The notes under the pieces are model-generated. The model worked only from the letters and a program-made list of their open reading frames with translations. It had not been told where the DNA came from and ran no database searches. A program made the translations under genes and the position numbers. Below are positions 1 to 11,303 of a DNA stretch of 64,000 bases, one piece after another; within the stretch, counting starts at the first letter, position 1; each line of letters begins with the position of its first letter. The DNA is from Magicicada septendecula (Eukaryota; Arthropoda; Insecta; Hemiptera; Cicadidae), in contig CM068373.1 of NCBI GenBank assembly GCA_034769895.1, forward strand, positions 434,415,080 to 434,479,079. The letters are read 5' to 3'.

Positions 1-488
1 ACAGATTGGTTTAGTAGTTTTTTAGAAAATTTTCGTTATGTTAACACGGTGAAAGACAGGGATTCCTTGTCCCGTTAAGGTCAAATAGAGTGAGAAACGG
101 TGACGTATGACGAGAATACGAGAGGAAAGAAACCTGTTGAATGTAACAAAAAAGAGAAAACATCTCGGTTGGGACATATACTGATTAGAACGTGTTTGCA
201 GCTAAGGATTACAGAGAGAAAGGTGGAATGAAAGAGAGGACAGAGAAGGATAAAGATTGGAATGCTTAACAACATCAAAAACGGAAGGAACTATAGTCAG
301 ATGAAGACAAATGCACAGGACCAAGAAAAATAGAAAGAATATAGTTGATATATTTTGTAGACAGATTTACCAAAGAAGATTTTTCATTGCAATATACAAT
401 AAGTATAAGTATACAATAAATATTGTATAACAGTAAAATAATTTTTAAAATGTAAATGTGTACTTAACATTCACTTTTAATAAACAAT
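1..488. other. AT-rich non-coding stretch, probable intron
   Basis: No credible coding sequence is visible. The stretch is purine-rich on the + strand around 110-310 and AT-rich from 330 to 488. Because the first recognisable exon of the giant filamin-type gene (2965) begins in mid-codon, upstream exons must lie outside the window, so this is probably intronic. Confidence 0.5.
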
Positions 489-700
489 GGTTAGTCATGT
501 CTTACAACAGATGGGCAAAGAAGGAAAAGAAGACCTAGAAGAGGGTGGCTACAGGACGTAGAAGATACTTCAGCAGGATGGGTATCGAGGACTGGAGGCG
601 GAGGCTGGAGGACCGAGGTGTTTGGAGGCTACTAGTCGGGGAGGCCAAGGCTCATCGTGGGCTGTAGCGCCAGAGGGCAAGGCAAGGTTAGTCATGTCTT
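489..700 (+). mobile_element. 5'-truncated LINE tail with 15-bp target-site duplication
   Basis: The insert 504-685 is flanked by identical 15-bp direct repeats GGTTAGTCATGTCTT at 489-503 and 686-700. Conceptual translation of the insert resembles the extreme C-terminus of many insect non-LTR reverse transcriptase ORFs: an RKRRPRRGWLQDVE stretch followed by a decayed version of the usual 'DWRRRAEDR.. WR.LVGEAKAHRG' ending. The copy is only 182 bp, so nearly the whole element was lost on insertion, as is common for target-primed reverse transcription. No poly-A tail is visible. The clade is not assigned. The flanking repeats were read directly; the LINE identity rests on family resemblance. 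Confidence 0.72.
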
Positions 701-1440
701 GCCGTAGTCTTCTTGCTCAAGCTATCGGGAGCAAAACTGTTTTCATTACACACGTCATATATTATAGTGATATGAGCCACCACTCAAATGCATTAACATA
801 AATCCTCTTTGTAGATATCGCGTTCAGTACTTTCACAGATATCTCACCGAACTTGAATATATGTTAACTTTTCACTCTGCTCTAGTCACACGAGGAAGTA
901 TTAAACTTTACTAACTTTTCCATCTCGTGTCAACTAGTAACTGCAAATATGCCGTATTTTACAAACAAGCTCAATTCGCAAATTGTGTACTTGTGTGTGA
1001 GCTTGTATGTATATAAATGTACGCATGCATGTGTGTGCGCGCGCACACGCTTTTCAAGTTTGTTTCTTTTTGCTATATCTCTTTCTTTAAATTGGTGTAT
1101 TTTATTTTTATGAACGTTATCACTTATAATTTTAATGCCTATTTCGATCTTAACACCGTAATTAAAGTTTTTAAACTCTGCACAACAGCCTACGTTCTTC
1201 TTTTTTGCATTGCCTGTGATTTGAGCAAACCATGTTGTAGGCCATTCAAAATACCGATTTCGTTGTCCACAGGAATGTCAGCTGTTGACGTCATTTAATT
1301 CCCAGCACTGCCATCTAATAATTGTACAAAACTAGGCGGATTCAAAGTGCTTGTACATCCAATTTTAAACGGAATGGACGCTTTCACTGTTTCTGAAGCG
1401 GCAGAGCGGTGGGTGGAGAAAGGATCGCCACGGCCACGAG
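701..1440. other. non-coding, no recognisable element
   Basis: AT-rich with scattered moderate-GC patches. An alternating purine/pyrimidine tract (ATGTGTGTGCGCGCGCACAC, about 1029-1048) could adopt left-handed DNA but is short. A 93-codon open frame at 1017-1298 has no recognisable motifs and is treated as chance. Confidence 0.4.
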
Positions 1441-1985
1441 TCGGTCATATATGAAGGTGATATAGGGTAGATTTTTTTACTGGAAATGATTAATCCGTTG
1501 AGAATGCGTTCCACGTAACTAGACACGGAGTTCTACATAAACGTTTTAAGGCGTTTTAGTGATGTTTTATGCGGGAAGAGCCATGAGCTGGGAGAAAACT
1601 AGAGTTGGATGTTGCACCACGTCACGCGCCGGCTCATGCGTCACTCCTTATCTGCAGTTATCTTGCAAAACATCAGACACCTGTCCTGCACCACCCATCG
1701 TACTCTCCAGACTTGGGCACGCAGACTTTTCCTTGTTCCCAGAATTACAGACAACGGACGTCGTTTTCAAACTGTAACTGATATTAAGAAAAATACGATA
1801 TGACACCTGCGCGCCATTCCCAAAAATGGGTTCGAGGAAACGTTCCAAAATTGGTAGAAACTTTGGGAGAGATGTGTTGCCACCAGACAAGACTACTTTA
1901 AAGGAGGCAACATGAATAATATTGTAATTGCTTTAATAAAGTTTTTATTACAAAACTTCGTTGTTTTTTTTAACACACCTCGTAT
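1440..1985 (+). mobile_element. decayed mariner (Tc1/mariner) transposase, 3' half
   Basis: Translation in several frames follows the C-terminal half of mariner transposases: an LHKRFK block (1525-1550), a WMLHH block (about 1600-1620; the family usually has LHHDNAPAH), a HHPSYSPDL block (about 1690-1715), ADFSLFPEL (about 1729-1755), FQTVTDIKKN (about 1767-1795), LRAIPKNGFEETFQNW (about 1805-1852) and a final CVATRQDYFKGG (about 1874-1910). The frame changes several times and there are in-frame stops, so the copy is dead. The 3' end is near the AACACACCTCGTA sequence at about 1973-1985. The N-terminal half and 5' inverted repeat were not found. A mariner is a TA-targeting cut-and-paste DNA transposon. 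Confidence 0.8.
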
Positions 1986-2964
1986 TTATATGTACATAAG
2001 TACAGGTAAGTAAGAGACAAATGACATCAAGAGAAAAAAGCTTTTGGTTACTCTAAGCATTTAATCTGTCGATTAGATACTTAGAAATCTGACTCCAAAA
2101 TGCTGCTACACAAGTAGACAGCGTTTCCATACTAGAAACTAATAGGCTACATTGATTCGTAGAGTGAATAACCCAACAAGGGCGCATTGCTTGATAACGA
2201 AACACAAGAGTTAAGTGTAGTTAAACAAATCGATCCAAAAACGTTGGAGTCAATAAACCAAAACACGAACGTTCCCACCAAAAATACAACACGTGGTTGG
2301 TTATAGAAGGAGGAAGAGGCGTAGTAGCAACATTTACAGCGCGCAACCGAACTGTTTCCCGTCGGAATGAATATAACACGGGCGTTCGTGTTGCCACAAA
2401 ATAATTAATCTGTTATTAAGGGCACCAACGACTTGTTTGTACAATCTGTACTGTTCCAGCAGGTTTACATAGGTTTGTGTAGGCCAACGTAACCTGTCCG
2501 ATTGTTAAACCTCTCGCAAATTGCAGGCAAGGACGAGATCACCTCCAAAAAATAAAATCCAATACAAAAATGCAAGGATAATGTTTTTGTCTGATCTCTT
2601 CTAGTACTTTCTTTGTTTTAGTTCAAAAGAGAAAAAACTATTCTCACATGCGGTTTCTATTTTTCTCTTACCTTTTAAGTTTTCTTGAAAAATTAAGATT
2701 TTGTCGATCTTTTCATGCTGGATAAAGCATACCCATAAAGTTTAATATTCCTAATCCACATTACATGTTTTCGTTTTGGTTTATTTTAACGGCTTAATAA
2801 ATTAATAAATAAACAAATTAATAATGGGCGCATGACAACGTCCGGTGCAATTGTACCATACCGTATCGTATCGATAGAACTTCGGATGGATTAACGGAAA
2901 ACAGAAAATTTTACGAGTCGCTTTACTTATGAAAAGTATTTAACACTTTGTAAATAAATTGCAG
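1986..2964. other. AT-rich intron sequence before the CH exon
   Basis: No ORF with recognisable domains. The end of the stretch provides the acceptor of the CH exon: an AT-rich tract closing with TTGCAG at 2959-2964. The pyrimidine tract is weak. Confidence 0.5.
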
Positions 2965-3188
2965 GTTTCGACCCAAGTACGAGAAGGAGGCGCCGCCTGA
3001 TCAGCTGGTTAGAGGACACTACAGGACGTACCATCATCGGCTTGGATTCAGTCTGGAAGGATGGAAGCGTATTGTGTGACGTCATACGCAACTCGTGCCC
3101 CGGTGCGTTCGCAGACTGCCAGCACTTCGGTACCATGTCGTTTCAACACGGCCAGAATTTGGTCGCCAAGTACCTTCGCTTACAGCCG
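2965..3188 (+). CDS. exon of giant filamin-type gene: calponin homology domain, N-terminal part
   Basis: A 224-bp internal exon. The acceptor is TTGCAG ending at 2964 and the donor is GTGAGT from 3189. The first two bases finish a codon from an upstream exon outside the window; the exon ends in phase 0. Its roughly 74 codons read as a filamin-type CH domain: basic helix start (RRRRRLISWLED), the WKDG.VLCDVI core, the CPG turn typical of filamin CH domains (NSCPGAF), then the helix QNLVAKYLRLQP. The rest of the domain is encoded at the start of the giant exon at 24314 (AFTEADFLSLDL...LFRYITSVRQAV), and the phases agree, which strongly supports the splice. CH domains bind actin when paired, so at least one more CH domain is expected upstream. 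CH domain plus filamin repeat suggests the insect jitterbug/filamin family. Confidence 0.85.
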
Positions 3189-3450
3189 GTGAGTCTCTCT
3201 ACACTCCCTACTTCTTGTTTCCAATACTAAAAACATGTAAACAATTTATACCGTGAAGCATAATCTGAAAAATGGCATTTATGATTCCTTTGTAACTCGT
3301 TGACCTGCAGGTCTCCCATATAAAGAAAAATGTAAACAAAGAAAGAAATATTATCAAACAAATAGCAATAGGCGATGGATACAAAATAAAAACTATTAAT
3401 AAATTAGAAAATAAAACTAGGAGTGACACTGACACAAATGGGCGGAGCAT

Positions 3451-3560
3451 TTGATATTCGTAATAATGTATTTATCAATATTTTTACAATCAACCGTCTT
3501 TCATGCGTTAGATAAATAGATTCGTAATAATTTATTTATCAATATTCTTACAATCAACAA
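3451..3560. repeat. two-copy direct repeat, about 40 bp
   Basis: A segment beginning ATTCGTAATAATGTATTTAT at about 3455 recurs, slightly changed, from about 3521, period about 66 bp. It lies just beyond the 3' end of the Helitron coding region and may be part of its terminal sequence. The rest of 3190-3620 is AT-rich without genes. Confidence 0.55.
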
Positions 3561-3624
3561 AATATATACACTTTTATGATATACAATTTTTATTGAATAC
3601 ACTACATTATAGTACAATATACAT

Positions 3625-6600
3625 TAATTGTCATTAGACATATTCCTCAGCCTTTGCAACTCATCTCTACTATCAACCATTGATGGACTTCTTTCAATTT
3701 TTAGCAGTCTATCAAAATTAAACGCCGGTTTTAATAATAATCCTTCTAAGTTTTCACTCTTAAAAGAGCAACATACGTTAATCCAACATGAAATTCATTG
3801 TCTCCTAAATTAACAATTGCTTTATCTAATGTTATCCCTTACGATCTATGTATATTAACAGCATATGCTAACATTAACGGATATTGTTTGCGAGTACAAG
3901 AAATTTCATTTTTCTTGAATGATGCCACTACTGGTACAATGGGTATTGAATTCTCGTACAGAACTGGTCCTGTATATTTTTCGAAAGGTACAAGTATACA
4001 TATTGGCATGTGATTGTTATAATTTTCGCATTCAACTGTCATAAATAATATCAGTTACTGTCCCAACTGAACCGTTGGCAAGTCCTTTTGTGACCCAAAG
4101 ATTTCTTCTAAGGATAACTCGAGCACCTTTACATAAACGTAATTGGGCAAATAATCCCTGACCATCGTCAGATTTTGCTAGAGAGACTTCTGGGCAATTA
4201 TGGATTGCATTGATTAGACCCACGGGTTGTTTATTGCTTTCTAGTTTTTCATAATTAAAGCGTTCGATTTCAGCATTTTTCGACATTATACAGACACTAT
4301 CTATGAAATTATCCCCGATATTGTTTACATAAAATCTTTTAGATAAGAGCTGATAATCTTGTTCAGTGACTATTAATAATTATTTGCGACTCTATTTAAA
4401 GTCTCTCTGAAACTGTTTTGATCATCACCTTGCTGTCTTCGATCATCACCTATGATCATAACCTCCGTTAAAAAGAAAACTTTTCTGAACTGTTTATATA
4501 AAAGATTCGATTGAATGGTCTGAACATTATAACCAATATTGTAAAGACTCCTGTCACAAACCGGTGGAAGTTGGGACCAATCACCAACTAAATACACGCA
4601 AAAGCCACCACAAGGAACATCTGAGAATGCTGCTTTGCTTGTTTGAGTCGCATATCAACTTTGAAAAACAAATTCAAAACCAACATACTGGCTTCATCAA
4701 TAATAACGAACCTCACATCTTTTAATTCTTCTTCAAAAGCAATTTTGGATTCACCTTCTAAATCTTTGATTTGAAAGTTCTTCCCCTTCTCTTTGAAGTA
4801 TTTATTCTTAGAGCTGAATGAATAGTTTGTCCAGCAATATTGTTAGCTCCCACACCAGTAGGAGCCATTAAAAGAGTTGCATCGCAGCCAAAATATGAAT
4901 TAATTCTCCTAACCATTTCATTGAGTACACAGCTTTTACCAGTTCCAGCTTTTCCCTGAATATAGAATAGAAATGTTTCTCGATTCCTTTCGCTGAAAGA
5001 AGTTTTATTCTTTATATCTGGATATTTATAATAGGTTGCTTCCCAATTATGAAGTAAATCGATAACACGATTACCTAGACCAACATGAGTTGGTAGTGCA
5101 TTAGGCATTACTGCTGCTATAGCCATCCAGTCTCTATCGTCAAAAATATCAAACTCGTTATTATTATCCTGATCAAATTCAGTTTCTTCTGTAATTAAAG
5201 ACAGGTGTAATTGTTTGTGAAGCTGTCCAAAATTTTGTCGGGTGTAAGCCATGAACCATGTTCATCTGTACTTTTCAAGTCTTCTTCAATACGCCAGTGC
5301 TTATGTAAAATCAACTTTTGTTTACAATATAATTCAGTATTGGCTCCATTGTTATTGTTGTTTACTTTAGGGAAAACTTGTACAATTCTTTCTTTTCTGT
5401 TTGTGCTAATTGAATTGTTTCTTCCCTTAGAAAAGTTTTTAGCAAAATCGAATAATGTTATTTCTTCCATGTCTAGTGGTCTACTAAACTGAATGAATGA
5501 ATTACTGTTATTTTCACTATTGGTTCCATTAATTGCAACATAGTCTTCTATTGTTATGACAAGTATTCTAAAAGTTCTGGTACATTGATACAATGGAATT
5601 CCATAGAGTAAATGACATGTTTCCCAAGCCCCGATGTCTCTTTCTCCGATCACTCTTATCATCAAACTTGTATATGCTCGACGAGATTCTTCATCCGCGG
5701 CTCTCGATTCAACGATTTCTTGAAACATTTCCGTCAAATTTTTCGAAGCAGGTTCTGACTTTGAACCATATGTGGATACATATTCAACCACCTGGTATAA
5801 GGAGATGATTATACTAAAATCAGTATTTGCTCTCCATGTTTGTGCGATGACAGGATTATACTGATTCAGGAGTTCATCATTCCTTATTGGTGTATATATC
5901 CAAATACCTTTCTCATTTTTCTCTAGAAGAGATTGCTCTTGTAATTCTTTGGGATATTTGAACCTGCAAGTATATTCTTTGCCATTCCACTTAAGATAAT
6001 ATCCTTTGGTACATCTGGTATATTTTTGGAATCGATTCAGTAGTTCTGAAAGAGAACGATTGTTGTCGATAACATCAGTTTATCTAATCCTTGAAGGATG
6101 TATAGTTGCCGGAGGAGTGAATGGCAAAGGTGTCATAATACACCTTGGCACTCAAAAGGTCTTCCTCAGATGCATTATCAAAAGTTCTTGAATCAGGAGC
6201 ACCAGAGATCCAAAGAAGGCCGTGTACATGACTGAACCACGATGCTGGAATTCGAAACTAAACCAATAATCTGAAACTGAGAATATCTTACAGACGACAT
6301 TTTTTATGAATAAAGTTGCACGAAACGAAAAATAATCTTCAACAATTGAGGTATTCTCATTTATACGTTTTTGCCTTTGCTGAGCGATTCTAGATTCATC
6401 TAACGTTTCCTCTTGCACGAAATTACAACCCATGAGTCGTGCCATATCAGGCCACCAAAGATCAGCTGCACTCAAAGTAAAAAAATCCGTAGGAAGATTA
6501 TCACACTGCTCAATCACTGATTCAAGTTCACCCCCTCGTTGAAACCAGTAAGATTTTGATCCTCTTATTTTTCCACACCAATAATATAAACTTCTTATTA

Positions 6601-7680
6601 TTTGAGGATTACTCGACAGCGTGTTTCTCAGTTGCTGTATTATTCCATTTAAATGAGATTTTCTAGCAAATATTGTCCCTCGTTGAATAGCTTGATGATG
6701 CTGAACAGTGTTCAATGCAAAAAATCTGAACCTAGGATCTTGTGCAAAACGTCGGTTTTTATATTGCATCAAAAATTGAAAATATTCAAGTGCTGTAAGT
6801 TTCATACTACTTGCTCGCGCACGAGAATTCATTTATGATATCCGTACCTTGTGGCCATGGAATTACATTATTCACTGCAGATTGGAGTCGATCAACTTCT
6901 GTGATTCTAATATTCTCCGGGATCATACTTTCATAAATTTCTTCAGAAAAGTTCTCTTCATCAGTATTCACCTCAGGTAAATCAACAGTGGGTATCATTC
7001 CACAAATACTATCATTTAATGGAAGTTGAGATATTTGTTCCATATCAATGATGATATCACTATAGAATGGATTATTCATTTTCAAAAAATTGAGTGCTTC
7101 TAAAATTTTGGCATGTCTCACACGAAATCCCGATGTCTATTACACTTTCCTTTCTTGCAACTATAGTGCTCAGTGAAGCGGGTGTAGGGGGCAAGGAACT
7201 AACAATCTCCGTTATATTTGGACAAATATTTATAATATTTCCCTTATAAGCATATTGACCGGGAAAGCCTCTCGATTTCACCCTATACACACGCATCACT
7301 GGTTGTACTCTTGCTATCAAGAGTTGTTCTACATAAGTGAGATCCATCAGTTCTATAGGTACATCTTTAGGATCCATACGATTAACTGCAGTAAACTTAT
7401 TTGGGTTTCGCTTACACTATGCACACATATCAAAAAATGTTTGGTGCATCAACACTCGAGAACAATTTACACATTTATAGAATTCTAGAGATCGTAAATT
7501 TTCTTCAAATTCATTCTGAATATTCCTATATCCTGTGTTGTTTTGATCATATAACACATGATTCATGTTATGTTCTGCAGGGCCTTCAACAGTTGCTGCA
7601 GCAACATTTTGTCGCTGTCTCATCCGTCTTTGATTTGTAATTAAACGACAAATATTTAGACCTCTTCTCCGTTGAGGCAT
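3625..7680 (-). mobile_element. Helitron (rolling-circle transposon), Rep/PIF1-helicase ORF, broken
   Basis: Read on the minus strand, 7680 to 3625 follows a complete Helitron Rep-helicase polyprotein of about 1,350 codons. Order: an N-terminal Cys-containing region (YKCVNCSRVLMH, about 7450-7480); a second zinc-like region (GISCETCQNF, about 7100-7130); the Helitron-like N domain (6152-6832), including a broken HUH-type Rep region near 6200-6260 (FEFQHRGS, then HVHGLLW in another frame); and the PIF1-type helicase. The helicase shows Walker A GKAGTGKS (about 4930-4955), APTGVGANNIAGQTIHS, motif II/III GDWSQLPPV (about 4560-4590), CKGARVILRRNLWVTKGLANGSVGTV (about 4055-4135, decayed from the usual MLLRNL), and GLTYVALSRV-like motif VI near 3770. 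About six or more stops and frameshifts split it, so it is inactive. The exact 5'-TC and 3'-CTRR ends were not located. Confidence 0.88.
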
Positions 7681-7699
7681 ACTATAAATAATACGTGTG

Positions 7700-7723
7700 T
7701 ATATATATATATATATATATATT
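7700..7723. repeat. AT dinucleotide microsatellite
   Basis: A run of alternating T and A between the Helitron coding start and the LTR-edge-like repeat field. It probably marks the insertion target of the neighbouring element, because similar ATATATA sequence occurs just past 10507. Confidence 0.7.
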
Positions 7724-7724
7724 G

Positions 7725-8070
7725 TAACAAATCTTCAATACTACTTGCGTGGTTTTGTTACTTCGAAACTCTCGCCTAATTAAGCCCCACGTTATGAGCG
7801 CCAATTTGTAATAAACTTCAATACTGCGTGCGTGACTCCCGTGTATCAACGTTAAGCCCCACGTTGGATTCGGCAATTTGTAATCTAACCACTATTCTTG
7901 TGCATGTTTGTTACGTCATTAATTATATTTGAGGATGTTTAAAAGCCCCACTGTTGGGTTCGCCAATTTGTAACAAATACCAATGTTGTTACTATTTATT
8001 ACGAGTGTAATACGGTTGCAGGTTTATCATTAATTCAGACCCATGTTGGATTTGGCAATTTGTAATAAAA
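7725..8070. repeat. four to five tandem copies of an LTR-edge/primer-site-like unit
   Basis: A motif AAGCCCCACGTTGG...CGGCAATTTGTAA recurs at about 7784, 7853, 7942 and 8037 (period about 70-95 bp), each time followed by a related TGTAAYAAA sequence, and the first copy is preceded by TGTAACAAATCTTCAATACT at 7725. On the minus strand each copy reads TTACAAATTGGCGAACCCAAC and onward, which resembles the end of an LTR plus the TGGCGCCCAACGTGGGGC type primer site of many Ty3/gypsy elements. The tandem arrangement is seen directly; the LTR-edge interpretation is inferred. Old fossil sequence with no open coding. Confidence 0.6.
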
Positions 8071-9926
8071 TTCTCTGAATGTATTACTTATTTAATTACT
8101 GTTGCGGGTTTATAGTTAATTTAAAAATTTAAATTAACAAATTCCATCAGGAATTTCCATAAGGAAAAATATTTATTATGTTGTTGATATGATTCGTATG
8201 TTGAACATAGACCTGTGTTAAGAGGTTATTAAGTGTTTTACCAGGGAAAAAACGCTATTACAGTTATTATAGTGAATAATTCAGTAATTTTCTCCAACCC
8301 TAGTCAGTCTGTATTATTTAAATTGGAAAGAGAGTGGCGCAGAGAATAAGTTAGTTCTCTATTCTCCCGTATTCACCAGCTGTCTGCAACGAGCGCTGTT
8401 ATTAGTAATTGACCCGTTCTTATAGGTTAAGTCGTTCCACTTGACTCTTTTATCACTTTCTTTCCCTGTAAATTACACCCTATTTGAAATACAATAACTA
8501 TTATACAATAACACAAACTCGTCAAATACAAGAAGGATTCTTTATTTTATATTATTTTTAAAATTCCAACAGTTGCTTTCTTCTGTTATTAAAGCATCAT
8601 ATCGATCATACAATACCGAATCGATTTGTTATTGAACTCGTGTTTAGATGTTACAATTTAATTATAATTTTCAGTTTGTCTCTTATCTCAGGGTACATGT
8701 AATTCTTTTAACTATTATAAGGCCAGGTAATGCAAATTCAGGTTACTAGGTATTACAATTTAAATTAAAATCTTATTATATAAAGTATTAACATAAGCAG
8801 GTTTTTACCAAGCGTTTACAAGATACTCATTCAGGCAGTGTTCCACTAACGATATCAGATCGACGGGTGATGAAGAATGGCTAGAATTTATTCACCTCCA
8901 GCTTCTCAATAAAAGTTGTTGTCAGTGTCCCAGGATGTAATGGAAAGTCCAGTTCTTGATCTTCGCTGATTTTTCGTTTCTGGTGGTCATAGGTCCCGAT
9001 GGAATTAGTGTAGTAATAAGTTCTTGTTCTGTCGTTAAAAGTGAGGTTCGGTAGGCAAATTTAATCCTCTTTAATTTTTTGTTATATGGTATTTATTCAA
9101 TTCGACTTCTCCATGTCTGGGTTATCTTCATTTATTTATGGTTTCTATTATAACTCATTTGGTGGTAAGTTTAGTTCATTTTTCTTAAGGTTTTTGATTT
9201 GAAATTTGTAGATAGGTATTTTATATTCTCAAGGTGATAGTTTTTGTCGTCCAATCCCTCTTTTTAATTAGTGATTATATTTTAATTTAGATTTATAATA
9301 GTTTTATTCATGAGGTTTCGTGGTTTTCTGGCGATTTCTAATGACTGAACTGTCCTCGTTTATATATAACAATTGAATGTCCAAATCAACAAGATGTCTT
9401 GCATTTTGTTGCCCTAACAACAATTGCTTCTTCTGTCATTGGATAATATTTGTTATCCTAGAGCCGTAATTAAGAAATATTCTTACACTTATTTAATAAA
9501 ATACTCCCTGCTTGGAATTACATTAAATCACATAACACTTTCACTTAATTTGCCTTATTAAGCCGTATACATTTTACTACATTTTCTTCTTAATCAACTT
9601 ATTTTAAAAGGTATTATTTTCCTTTTACAAAATACTAAATTTAGGCCTATTGGTTTTATTACATATGTTATGATTTTTTTTTTGTTTTTAATTTAATTTT
9701 TTCCTGACCTGACCTACTGTACAAAGAGTCACTGGCTTATGGCCAATTATTACAGTTTTACATTCCTGATTTCAATTTCTTATTATTATTTAGCTTATCA
9801 TTGAACCCTTCCTTGGTTTTTAACATAATCATAATGACCACTTGACAATTCATTAACAATTATTGTCTTCCTGGCCAAGTTTATAAATATTATTTTAAGA
9901 CATCTTCATTAATTATTTAAAGTAAA
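8071..9926. other. AT-rich, gene-free part of the intron
   Basis: No open frame above 60 codons and no transposon protein motifs. It could belong to a long non-coding retroelement segment running 7725-10507: that interval starts TGTAAC, ends ACGTTACA, and is bordered by AT repeats on both sides. The assignment is weak. Confidence 0.35.
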
Positions 9927-10058
9927 TACTCTCAACATGATACTATACATAATAAATACACTTGTATTTTTACTCTCAACATGATACTATACATAATAAA
10001 TACACTTGTATTTTTACTCTCAACATGATACTATACATAATAAATACACTTGTATTTA
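9927..10058. repeat. three tandem copies of a 44-bp unit
   Basis: The unit starting TACTCTCAACATGATACTAT begins at 9927, 9971 and 10015. Copies are virtually identical until the last few bases of the third, so the expansion is recent. No spacer sequence lies between units, so it is not a CRISPR. Confidence 0.92.
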
Positions 10059-10792
10059 ATTACTTAAATACAAGTTTAACATGAATGAAATGAGTACACC
10101 TTACTTTAGTACTTCTTTAAAGCAATGGCTCCACACCTACTACATACAAAACACAAAATAAATATCATGTAAACACAATAGCATGATAAAGCACAACAAC
10201 AGGTACATTTTTATAAAACATTAAATATTAATTAAACAGTCTATTATATTCAAATTCATCCACAGTAAACTCATCTCATTAGACACAGTGTTTATAGTTT
10301 ACATCTTACACTGATCATTACACATTTTATATTTAGATACATTTTTAATATTTTATTACCTAGTAACCTTACTAGGTATCATTAATACATTTTTTAGGTG
10401 AGATTGGCCCTCTTGTACTTAATTATGGCATACCTTGGGCATTGTTTTCAGTTGTTTTGACAAAGTTTTTTATGTAACGTCGGGAACCTTAACTTTTTTA
10501 CGTTACAATATATATAAATTGATGAATAAGAATGTATAGAATATGCGTATAACAGAAAAAAGTACTTAAATAAAAAGTACAAAATTGAATAAAAAGTATA
10601 AGAATAATAATTTTAATAAAATTTGGAAAATTGAATAAAGAAATATAAGAATAATAATTTTTAGGTGGACTCCGCCCAAGAAAAGGTGGACTCCCAAGGA
10701 CTCTAGGTGGACTCCGCCCAATAAAACATAAACTCACTAAACAAATACCATACAAAACCATGTAAAAATCGTTCCTCTAATGATAATATAAA
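10059..10792. other. AT-rich sequence with small direct repeats
   Basis: Contains an 8-bp inverted pair TGTAACGT (10473) / ACGTTACA (10500). AGGTGGACTCCGCCCA occurs at about 10663 and 10704 with a shorter copy (AGGTGGACTCCC) at 10684. An AT-rich unit, TATAAGAATAATAATTTT, occurs twice about 41 bp apart (10597-10660). No gene is seen. Confidence 0.55.
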
Positions 10793-11303
10793 TCAACGGT
10801 CTACTTTATCGTCGTAGGTACAGTGTAAAACAAAATACAAGACATCAATTAAATCACTAATCACCAGCTTTAATTTTCACAGTTAAACAGTTCGTAATTA
10901 GCAACACAGTCTCTTGCAACAAATCACATAAAAATTGTTCACACGCAATAAAATGTCAAATAATATAATACACAATTGTATTACAATTATACCGCCCGAT
11001 TATAAAACACAACACTTCACTAATATCCACTTGAACGCACACAGTAGTCACTTGTAATCGCCCGACAATAAACTAAACTGAGCTTCTCTGCGTACCTGTA
11101 TTTATACCCTGCTGAGGTTCCATACTGCGTATTAACAATAAAGGAAAACATTACAGCGTAATTCAATGCGGCCTTAACATAGTTCGCGCGGCTTCTGTCA
11201 CAGTCTAGCTAATGCGTCGAGAATCACGTACGCACACGCATTACATTCCGGATCCCTCTGGAACATTCGATAAACACGTAGATGGTTCTGTAATGTCGTA
11301 ACA
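10793..11303 (-). repeat. downstream LTR of the Ty3/gypsy element
   Basis: Matches 16897-17411 along nearly its whole length, for example the shared CCGCCCGATTATAAAACACA and CCGGATCCCTCTGGAACATT blocks. Its right edge, ATGTCGTAACA at 11293-11303, corresponds to the TG...CA end of the LTR. The left edge is less clear. Confidence 0.9.

Noticed and set aside
1017-1298. 93-codon ORF
   Set aside because: Phe/Tyr/Ile-rich chance translation of AT-rich DNA; no motif, no splice context.
9927-10058. CRISPR-like direct repeats
   Set aside because: The units abut without unique spacers and the context is a eukaryotic intron.
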